NCBI RefSeq assembly: GCF_000003815.2
Contig: NW_023365886.1
Location: 182,624-246,623 of the forward strand
Source: Branchiostoma floridae
Lineage: Eukaryota > Chordata > Leptocardii > Amphioxiformes > Branchiostomatidae
DNA length: 64,000 bases
Direction of reading: 5' to 3'
The notes under the pieces are model-generated. The model was not told where the DNA came from. It did no database searches and saw only the letters and a list, made by a program, of their open reading frames with translations. A program made the position numbers and the translations under genes. This document shows positions 40,157 through 51,600 of this stretch, in pieces (the first letter of the stretch is position 1; every line of letters begins with the position of its first letter).

Positions 40157-43100
40157 CTACAGTTTAGCCTTGTTCTGCTGCAGGAAGGGCTTCAGGTACT
40201 TGTGGTATGACTCGTGCACCTGGGTCACAGGGAACAGGTCACAAATGTTAGCATCAATAAGATGTATGCTGGGTTTACACACATGTTTTAGGAGTTGACT
40301 TGGACTGGAGTAAACTCCACTAAAGTCGAAAATGTGTGTTAACCCAGCCTTACTGTTAGTAGTTACTGCTTGAGTAGCACTACCAATTATGGTCTGATCT
40401 ATTTAAAACGTTTTGTAACACTCACAATCTCAGGTCCGCATGCTCCGAGCAGGATGTAACAGCATTTTGTAACAGCACAGACAAATGTTTAATGAATGGG
40501 AAGAAATATCAGCTCTTTTTAAAGAACACTACATGGTCAGACTCTGTACCTATCTGCATGTACAATGTATAAAGCCAGTATAACAACCCATTGGCATAAC
40601 ACATGTTCAGCTTTTTCTCTACCTGTTAAACACTGTGCTTTGTTTATATTTAGTAAGGACGTCTCTAACTGAGTCTGTCTCAATTTCCGTGAGACTCAGT
40701 TTGTGGAAGTTGACATAAAAAAAAGAAATAGATTTTACGTTAAAAATGAAAAGGCATACCTGGGATTTGTTCAGTGGGGATTTCTTTGCCCAATCGTACA
40801 GGTTTTCGTACACGTTCCCATCGTAGCGGCCCAGCACAGACTGTAGGATCTCGTCGGGGAAGTCAAACGCGTCCACCAGAGCCACGGCGTCAGGACGCAC
40901 CTTGGCTAGCAGGGATACCAGGTGAGAGTTCACCTGCTGCAGTTCCTGTCCTGACAGATAGGAGTCCTGTAGGGTACATGTACAAGAACATGTGAGGACT
41001 TACATCAGAAACCACTCCTGGGTGATGAAGCCATGTATGTTAGCAGGGCTTGAAATACTTTTTTCTGCACACCTGCACTGGTGCAGGTAACATTGAAAAT
41101 TACCTGCACCAGACAAATTTTACCTGCACCACTCTTAATTTAGGAAATATGGATCATACTAAAATTGTTCAGGAACAATTGCTATTTTCTCTCTTATACT
41201 TTATAGGTCGTAACATTCAATGCAGCTGATAACAATCCACATACACTTACATCATATGACATGTATTTATAAAACCCAGTACATGGACCAGTGCAGGTTA
41301 GGTGCAGGTAGACACCAGAAATACCTGCACAGCTCCAATTTCACCTGCACTATAGTGCATATGCAGGTGGTATTTCGAGCCCTGGTTAGCACACACCTAG
41401 AACATAATGCGGTATACACACGTTATACATTGTAGAGTCTGCTGGTATCCAAACCAATTATCATAGCTGCTAAGTCTCTTTTATCCTCTTTGGTCAATAT
41501 TGCAGCCAATGCATACAGTCTCTCTTTGGACATAACTATATGGACACACTTCATGTAGAATGCAAACATTATATGCAATATGCACCGGTGGTATACCGGT
41601 ACAGAAAATTCAGGTATAGGTATGATCCAGGTCCAGATCCAGGTCCAGTTTGTGAATATCCTACCTTCATGTAAACAACCCTAACGGCCTCTGTTAAGTT
41701 AGACGAAGTTTGACTGTAGAATGCCTATGTAATGATATGTAACCTGACAGTACTTACAAGTCCTAAGTACTACATTATCTAACATGTACATTGTATGCTC
41801 AGATGATTCTCATTCTATCTCATAACCATCTAGTTGTTCAAATGTAGTTGATGGTGAATTACAGTAAATCCTTACCTCTAGGAAGTCCCCAGAGTTTTCT
41901 ATGATGCCGTGGATAGCGTACAGCTGACACAGCGTGTTCAGTACAGCACGAGTAGCAGGGTCCACGTCTGCTGTCCGCACCGCATCCACAAAGTTACGCA
42001 CCATGAAGAAGTGACAGTGTGCCTAGATAAGGAGAAAGTCCATCTTTTAGGTTTATTTTTGTATGGCTGGAAAACCAAAACCTAGAACATGTACATGTAA
42101 TACACATCTTTGCAATTATACAGTATCTTATTTTCCATCAGAATCATAGTCTAAACAAAATCATCAAAGTTATGTACCAAAAACAGTTACTCAAGCCACT
42201 GGATATGATTTTGGAAACGGTCAGACGTTTCAGTTAGCATCCACTATCTTTCATCTGACCGTTTCCAAAATCATATCCTGTTGCTTTTGAAAGTAACTGT
42301 TTTTTGGCATATCTTATTACCTGGATGTCTAATCTTCATTGAAGTACACTTTTTGTGGATATTCTTGAACAGATAATCTATAGGTCCTAATTATTCTATT
42401 TTAGTCTCACCTGGGCACACTTGACCAGCTGCACAGAACAGCTGTTCCAGGTGTCTTCAGGTGATTTGCCAGCCTTCGCCTGTGCTTGCAGCTGATTGGC
42501 TGCCATGCCCACAAGCCTAGCAATGAATAGATTTATCATTAGATGTAGTACTATATAAAATAACTGACGGCTTGATTTCCAATCGTATTAGATGATTCAG
42601 GGTTAAACAGTTTTTTCCTTGTGCAATGTATTATAGCCTAAGATTGGTACAACTCAGTCTACATTTAATAAAAATAGTCACAAAGTTAATCCCACCAAAA
42701 CAATGCATCTTTCCTCGAAATTATATGCAATGCATCTTGCCTTTCATGTCAAGTGCAAAACCTTGCTGTACATAAAGAATCATTCTGAAACAAGACAAAA
42801 GAAATGGCAACTCTGAAAATTCAATGTGCAATGGCTAAGTGAGTAGAGTGTTTGCCTTGCTTTCAGTACGTCTTGAGTTTGATCCCCGGAAGTCACACGC
42901 ATACTAAAGACTTTAAAAATGGTACATACAGTATGGCAGTTGAACACACACCTGGTCCACTACCATTGGACTAGCTGATATAGTTTTGGACAAACTTTCT
43001 TACGTTGTAAGGCTGAAGGACTTCAAATCAAAGATAGGTGCTGCACAGAGTTTGAAGTGAACTAAAAACTCATCAAATGAACTTTGTTCTGTGTACAATG

Positions 43101-44096
43101 TACATTGTAAATATAGCCCTGCCCCACCTAGCAGCTCGGTGTTGGTATGCCCCAACAAGTTCCTCCAAGTCTAGGAGACTCCTAGCACCTTTCCCTGCAA
43201 CTGCAGCTGTCTGGACCCGTGACAGGTACGCCACCGTTCCGGACAGCTTCTCATTTGTCTTCGAGGCTCCGTAACACTTCACAAGATACCTGTGGCAGGG
43301 ATAATGGAGAGACTGTAACATTGGTTAAAGGTAAAGTTAGTCTAATATCTTTTTTGAGTGTATACAGGCAGTGGTTTGTTATCCATAGTATTTGATGGTG
43401 GAGCCCAACCTACTCCTTCCACTGCCTTTTACCTCCTGAAGTCATGAAAGTTAATTTTACGGAAGGAAGAAAGTGTAACGTTCATGGTGGTTTTAAGTGT
43501 TGTGGAAACAATCTGCTAGGTGAGCAAAAGACTATTTTTAGGCTATTATTTTTAGAGTACATTTACGTTTATAACAAAAACTGCAAAGTTTAACATTACT
43601 CAATGAAGGACGATATATGAAGTTACCCAATGTGCAAAAGAACTTGTAAGTAGTGTACGTTAGACATGGCACAATCCTAAACATAGAAAGAAAAGAGCAA
43701 ATTCCATCCTAATCTCTCCAAGTGTACAGACAAAAATAAAAAACTAAAGAAAAAGACAAACAGACTCAAACCCAAGAAGATACTACTGTAACACTGTTGA
43801 CCATTTGTTGTGTGTCTTTTTGTCACCTGCAGTTAGCTTTCCATAAACTTATCAAACGTATTAAACTTATTGTTATTCAACAAAAAATTTCAACCTATAT
43901 AGTACCTGGCGGTCTGTAGAAACATGACAGTGTTTTCCCCTTCGTAAGTGCAGCCAGCCGTGGCGTTGGCAAACAGCAGTGGGAGACCGCTGGCGTGTGA
44001 GTACCCGTGTCCTCCGCAGGCCATCCGACAGGTGTCAATCCCTGATGACATCACCTGCGTGGTGAAGGCCTTCAGTCCTGCTGATAACGCATGGAT
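40157..44096 (-). CDS. ACOX1: ACOX1 exons 9-14: catalytic and C-terminal helical domains, PTS1
   Basis: Exon 9 encodes [20 protein letters not shown] and [17 protein letters not shown], then [16 protein letters not shown] with the catalytic Glu. Exon 10 encodes [17 protein letters not shown] and ends YQHRAAR. Exon 11 is [20 protein letters not shown], exon 12 [20 protein letters not shown] and [15 protein letters not shown]. Exon 13 has [20 protein letters not shown] and [20 protein letters not shown]. Exon 14 is [20 protein letters not shown] and TAG (40159-40157). The mammalian protein ends SKL; AKL is an accepted variant of the PTS1 tripeptide. Confidence 0.95.
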
Positions 44097-47000
44097 CTAT
44101 GGGGAAAAATACATCATGTTATAAGAACTTTTATATCATTCTTTTGAAGCATGAATAACAAAGCCACATACAAAGTAGTAGTATCAATTATTTGATAATA
44201 CTGCTGCTGGGGTCCCTGACAGAGGGTTAGGCACTTAGGAACTATTGTTATAATTCTATTGATCTGATTAATGTAATGTCCTTGTAATTCAGCCTCCCAG
44301 GCTGCCAGGAGGAAGTTTATGTCCATTGTTTAATAAACCTGTCTACTACCATTTTGATGTCTCTCCTAACAAAGAAACTGTACTTTTGATCAGTTTTAAA
44401 AAAACTGTTGCCTGTACTGTACAATAGTATTGGCAATGTATGTCATAGAAACTTTTTTTTTTCCAAATTCTTTGGCCTGTCACTTCATATATTGCCAGAG
44501 AAGTCTGAGAACGAAAAAAAAAATCAACTTTGTCATCTGTCAACCTTATCAGGCTTGCAGGCAGATTTGAGCATCGCATTGTACTGTCAACACATTGTAC
44601 AGACCAGGGTTGTAGCCAGCCTGAAATCATTTTCAGTCCCCTTGATTTTGAATGGGAATCCTATCAAACGCCAAAGGCATGGCGTGACTTTGCGCGTCAT
44701 TTCTAGGGGTTCTGGGTCCCAGAAAATTTTTAAATCAAGACCCTGTCAAACACTATTTCCTGCATTTTGAGGTGAAAATTTTGCTTGTAGACTAAGCTGT
44801 TCAATGGCATCTGTTTTGGTGAAGAAGAACACATGGGTTTCATTTTCTTTAATTTCTTTACATATCAATTTTTGTCTGTCCCCTGTCAAACACTATTTCC
44901 TGCATTTTGAGGTGAAAATTTTGCTTGTAGACTAAGCTGTTCAATGGCATCTGTTTTGGTGAAGAAGAACACATGGGTTTCATTTTCTTTAATTTCTTTA
45001 CATATCAATTTTTGTCTGTCCCAGGGGACGGAATGGGGAAAACTTTTTTCAGTCCCCAGCTACAAAATTCCTTCAAAGGACTGAAGGACAGGTGCTGGCT
45101 ACAACCCTGGTACAGACACACACAAATGCACATGCCTCTGTGTGTTTAAGCAAGCATCTACAAATATAAGACAAACCTCAGGCAGCTGTGAGAGGTCCCC
45201 CTGGCTGATGTTCCCCGACAGTTGGAAGTACGTGTCCATCATGTAGTGGCTGGCAAAGTAGAAGGCGTAGGCAGCGGACAGCAGGGGGAACAGCTTGTAC
45301 TGCTGGGTCTGGTAGTCTAGAACCTGGGGCTCTGGTTCCCTGTAGAACACATGGGGATACAGGTGTAAGTAAAGGTGAAGCTTGTACTGCTGGGTCTGGT
45401 AGTCTAGAACCTGGGACTCTGGTTCCCTGTAGAACACATGGGGATACAGGTGTAAGTAAAGGTGAAGCTTGTGCTGCTGGGTCTGGTAGTCTAGAACCTG
45501 GGGCTCTGGTTCCCTGTAGAACACATGGGATACAGGTGTAAGTAAAGGTGAAGCTTGTACTGCTGGGTCTGGTAGTCTAGAACCTGGGGCTCTGGTTCCC
45601 TGTAGAACACATGGGGATACAGGTGTAAGTAAAGGTGATTGTACTGCTGGGTCTGGTAGTCTAGAACCTGGGACTCTGGTTCCCTGTAGAACACATGGGA
45701 TACAGGTGTAAGTAAAGGTGAAGCTTGTACTGCTGGGTCTGGTAGTCTAGAACCTGGGGCTCTGGTTCCCTGTAGAACACATGGGGATACAGGTGTAAGT
45801 AAAGGTGATTGTACTGCTGGGTCTGGTAGTCTAGAACCTGGGGTTCCGGTTCCCTGTATAACACATGGGGATACAGGTGTAAGTAAAGGTGAAGCTTGTT
45901 ATACTGCTGGGTCTGATAGTCTAGAACCTGGGGCTCTGGTTCCCTGTATAACACATGGGGATACAGGTGTAAGTAAAGGTGAAGCTTGTACTGCTGGGTC
46001 TGGTAGTCTAGAACCTGGGCTTCTGGTTCCCTGTATAACACATGGGGATACAGGTGTAAGTAAAGGTGATTGTACTGCTGGGTCTGGTAGTCTAGAACCT
46101 GGGGCTCTGGTTCCCTGTATAACACATGGGGATACAGGTGTAAGTAAAGGTGAAGCTTGTACTGCTGGGTCTGGTAGTCTAGAACCTGGGGCTCTGGTTC
46201 CCTGTATAACACATGGGGATACAGGTGTAAGTAAAGGTGATTGTACTGCTGGGTCTGGTAGTCTAGAACCTGGGGCTCTGGTTCCCTGTATAACACATGG
46301 GGATACAGGTGTAAGTAAAGGTGATTGTACTGCTGGGTCTGGTAGTCTAGAACCTGGGGCTCTGGTTCCCTGTATAACACATGGGGATACAGGTGTAAGT
46401 AAAGGTGATTGTACTGCTGGGTCTGGTAGTCTAGAACCTGGGGCTCTGGTTCCCTGTATAACACATGGGGATACAGGTGTAAGTAAAGGTGATTGTACTG
46501 CTGGGTCTGGTAGTCTAGAACCTGGGACTCTGGTTCCCTGTAGAACACATGGGGATACAGGTGTAAGTAAAGGTGATTGTACTGCTGGGTCTGGTAGTTT
46601 AGAACCTGGGGCTCTGGTTCCCTGGATTACACATGGGAATACAGGTATATTAAGTAAAGGTAAAATTGCCATCTCCTATTGACGCAGGCTTTTAGCCAGG
46701 CATATGTCCAGGCGTCATTTGGACATGCTTAAAAATGATGAGCAATTGGACGCACTAGATGCCCTGAAGAAACACTTGCACTGGGGAGCAGATCCTCTGA
46801 CAAGCATGAAATGGGATTGATTCCGATGTTACTAGTCACTAAGAAATTTGCACACCTATAATAAAATCCTAGCTAAAAGCCTCTATTGAGGTTAAGCATG
46901 ATGCTTCTTCTGAATAAGAGACTCATTGACAATGATTTTTACACAACCACTGCTTTTTTTTTTTCATTGACGTATTGGTGACTGTCTGTCACATTCCTCT

Positions 47001-48599
47001 GAGCAATTCTGACTGGTTCACATTGTTCACATTTCAAAACTATAGTCCTGGTGTTGTGCACTTGAAAAAGGCATTTTGCATGAATTTACAAACTCCACAC
47101 TGGTGAAAATGAGTAGATGTCTCTTGGATAGAATGTTAAGTGAAGGTCCAGTGTTTCACAAGTGCAGTAAAGATCCCACTACACATACACTAATATAGAT
47201 AATAAAACTCATTAGGTAGCAATATTTTTCACAACTTTTTCCTCTGAAAATTCTTGGCCAAAATGCACTTCAGTACTACTACCCCTATTTCCAAACTTGA
47301 AACTGTCAAATGTAAGAAGCATGACTTACTGAAGGCTGCCTTCATTTTTTATTTCCCCAATACTGAAGGAAAGCAAAATAAAAAGTTGCCTGACCCTGGT
47401 TTCATCTCGGACTGCCTCCTGACACAGCTGTAGCGTACAGCGATGGTACAGGCTCGACACAAGGACTGGGCCGCGTCCGACACGATGTACGACCGTACAA
47501 GCATCATGGTCCCGTACGCCAGCTTACTGTTGGCAGGCTTGACGTACGTCCCATCTGGCAACACCTGTAATGTTAGTGATTGAAACATCTCCTTATAGTA
47601 TTCAATTCAATTCCAAGTCTTTGTTTCACCTCCATGGCTTGTTTGGCAACTTTCGACAATGTTGTCAATCTCCAAGCAGATGTTGTGGTGAAAGAATGAT
47701 AGCTTATATATGTTATACCACTCCTGAGAAGCCTATAGCAGTCAGAAATATCACAATCATCCATCTCAACATCTGCTTGGAGATTACTTAGTTTTCAGTA
47801 TCATAATCATTTGCTGTGAATTGATGTATGGGGGTAATGTAAAATGTCTTAAAACAACTACAAAAATAATTTTCATCACTTTCTAACTGCTTTTAATGTT
47901 TGTACCTAATTGTGGGTTGGCCAATGGATGTTAGACATCTAGGTAATGAGATACTCAATACAAAATTTACTCGAACAACTGGATACATGTAAGTTTGCAA
48001 ACCGTCAAATGTTTCATAAAGCAGCCATGGTCTTTCAACATTGACTGTCGAAAGACAGCAGATACCAAATCTCACTTTTTAATGAGTAATATTGGGTTTA
48101 TTCCACTTTTCAATACTCATTTCTTCCCAAATCCTTAAAATATGACTTTAACTACTAGCTATAGTGTTTTACCTGTATGGTACAGAGGAAAGCAAACATA
48201 ACTTTTCTGAGCATGACAATCACATGATCATCACATGATCAGGTCATGACCAAAAGGCAACAGCCAATCACAGGTTACCTGAGAGTGTTTCATGAGCATG
48301 TTCTCCCTGGGGATTCTCACATGGTCCATCATGAGGAAGCCATTGTCCACTTCATCAAAACCAAACTTCGGCCCAATGTCACCGATAGTGACGCCTGAAA
48401 ATATGGAAATATCCATTAGGACAAATGTGCAGTACTGACTTGATATAATGGATGACTTTTCTGTGCATATCGATTATTTCTTCCTAGCCTGGGTACCATC
48501 TGATTTCTACCAGGGCTCCTTGCACTATCACCACCATAAAAAAGTGTTCAAGGAGCCCCTGGTAGTAGGACATGGTACCCAGGCTATTTCCATCTTTTC

Positions 48600-48630
<31 letters not shown>

Positions 48631-51600
48631 AATTGACTACTGTAAATGCATTTAAGTTTGCATGAATTTACTTTCATGGTTGAAGGAAAATGGAGTGTTC
48701 GCGGCGGACTGTAGACTGTAGACTGTAGCCACATACTATAAGAGAAAAATGTTTGCGGCGGTATTAAGTTTGCGGTTAAGTGGCTACTGCGAAAACTACA
48801 AAGTTTACAAAACTACAGCGAACATTTCTGCATTTATAGTATACAAATCAGAACAAAACTCCATCTTCATGTGAGCAGTTTTGTTACCTGGTAAGGGTGT
48901 GTGGTCCTCTGTGCTCCTCAGTTGGACTATGAAGGGGTGCATGCCGTAACACTGTCCCTGGGTATACAGCTGGGCTAGCACTAGGGCATGGTTGGATGAC
49001 TTTCCCACTAGAAACATCAAATAATATCATTCAATCAATCAAAAATGGGCAAATTATTCTTTGACAGCCAATAAGCTGAATTGCACCCACTATTACATAC
49101 ATTGTATTTTGTAAAACTTTTGCACTCATTAAAATATCATTGGTATTAGCATGGTATCAACATTGGTATTAGCATTAAGAATGCTAATAAATATAAATTC
49201 ACATTTCATAGCGGCTTAATCATTCTCAGTTTTCAAATGTTGAATGTTCATGTAGTACATGTACTTAAAATATAGGTTTGTGCAATGAACATTGCAATGT
49301 TTTTGTGCAAGGATTGGACTTAGCAAAACCTGAACTCGCAAGTCATTGTTCACTGAAGCAAAACCAGAGCTCAGAAGTCAAGGTCCTTATCAATTATACG
49401 ATACATCTATACATTGCTCAGAGTAATATTAGAGCCCTTCATACAACATTTTAGGCAAAATCACCCATACAAATTGATACAGACTGGTAAAGAACGCCAA
49501 TATATTTGGTTACCCTAAGGCCACACCAATTTAATTTCTGGGTTCACGGATTTTTTCATAAAAAATATGGAGCGAGAGGGCGAAATAAAAATAAAAATTG
49601 TAAAATGGTTGGGGTAAAGGTAACGGCTAATCCAAAACATAAAGAAAAAAAGTTTCCAGCTTGAAAAAAGTACAAAAACACTATTTTTGTACAGTAACAG
49701 CACCTGTACCCACACTTTAAGGAGCTTATAATCTAAAGGCCAATTTGCTACACCAGAAAGTTGGTGAATGGTTTCATTAATGGTGAAAATTTGCTGAGTG
49801 GTAATTTTTATTTTTATTTTTTTTCCCAAAAAGATAGGAGCGAGCGAATCCGTGAACCAAGAAATTAAATCGGTGTGGCCTAACAATGCAATCTTGACTG
49901 GTTAGCCAAGATGACAGGCTAGTCCTCTCTCACCACATCACACTTTTAAATTTGCTATTTTGCTGTACAATGAAGATAAAACTTACATCCTCCAGGCCAC
50001 CACTTGGCAGAGCTCAGTGTGGGACTGTGTAGCACAAACTCCTCTGTCTTGGGGTCGTAAGTTGCTGTTGTCTCAAGACCACGTAGGAATGTGCCTGTCA
50101 ACAACAAAAAATTGACATCTTATATTTTATTTAGTTCATGATGCATTTTTAGTTATTGTCTCTTCAAACAGTTGTGACTGCTTGTAGTATTAACAATTTC
50201 TACATGACTGTTCAATGCAAAAATCACTGATTTATCTGTTATCTGATATAGAGATGTAAAATGCAGAATTCAGGCTATAGTCTAGTACAGGTAAGATGCC
50301 TTTTATGGCATGGCAGGCCCAAAGTACGGTGGGTTCTTTAACGTGATCAAGGTTGGCTTTCCTAAAATACAGGTCCTCCTATCCGAGGGACGGCCCTAAC
50401 CAAAGCTAGGTACTCATTTTGACCTGACTGAAGTGAAGAATGTCATGTTAGGTGCCTTTTCCAAGGGCACAACATCAGACACATTAGGGGTTTCGAAACT
50501 AGGACCTTTGGTTGAGTCAAATGATACCACTAAGCACACCTACCATGCCCCATCTCTGTCTGTGCATAGGTGCCTATGATAGCGTAGTTGAGTGCCTGGG
50601 AGAACCACTTGTCCTGCTGTACCTCTGTACCCTGGCTCAGTAGGGTAGGCAGGAACATGCCGTAGTGAACACTTAGAGGTTCCAGCATCCCTCGGAATAC
50701 AGCGCTGTGTTTAAAGAAGATAAAATTTTATTAAAAAGTGAAAGTGATCTCAAAACAGTTCTGCTCAGATAAAGTCAAGGAGTTCATCCTCTACTTGTCT
50801 TGACAAAAAAGACTATGCATAAAGTATTTACAGGTTCATTGTACAGGGAAAATTCGCCTAATGTTTTTACACAGGCACAATAACCCTCTCTAGTACTAGT
50901 AGTAGCGTGCATCTTAGGTGAGTGACAAAGTCGGGATTCAAACTCATGTCTTGCAACTTCCTTTTCAAGAAGGTTTGTGTGTGTGTGTGTGTGTGTGACA
51001 GTGTGTGTGTGTGTCTGTGTGCTCACATATATATCATTTTTTTATTTGCTATGTTGGTGTTCACAAGATGGAAAAACAAATTATGGTCCCCCTGCCACCT
51101 TCTCAAGGTACTGCTACATAATTTCTGGTTTGTTGGTAGCAATGCATAATCATCAATGTATAATGATGTCTAATCATTCCTGGTTGTACATACGTCTTGT
51201 AGATATTAACATCTTTAATGCCATTGATGTCCAGTTCCCAACAGTTGTTAATGAAGCGGATGGTTTTCTTTATGCCTAAGGTGTAGCGTTCCTCCCTGGA
51301 CAGGAAACTCAGGTGTTCATGCTGGAGCTCTGGGTCATCTAAGGCCAACCTCTCTGGAATAGTATGAAACAAAGTCTGGTTAATAGTAGGTATGGACAAG
51401 CAGGGGTTAGAAATACCATGTGTATACAGGCTTTTTATTGACATCATACTAATTACAATTTGCATCCTACAATGACCATGTAGGTGGGTAATTTGATTAA
51501 GCAGTAGAATCCTTGTGTGGTTTACAAACTGTAATACAACATGACACAGATGACGTTAACCTGGAATCCAGTCTAGTTGTGGCACGGCCTACCGTAGTTT

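Noticed and set aside
44605-45109. Retroviral or LINE coding sequence
   Set aside because: I searched by eye for reverse transcriptase, integrase and transposase motifs across the window and found none; elements are non-autonomous.
45661-46672. 295- and 257-codon minus-strand ORFs
   Set aside because: Read-through of the ACOX1 exon 8 array. The part in the exon frame could be used by alternative splicing (see finding), but it is not a separate gene.
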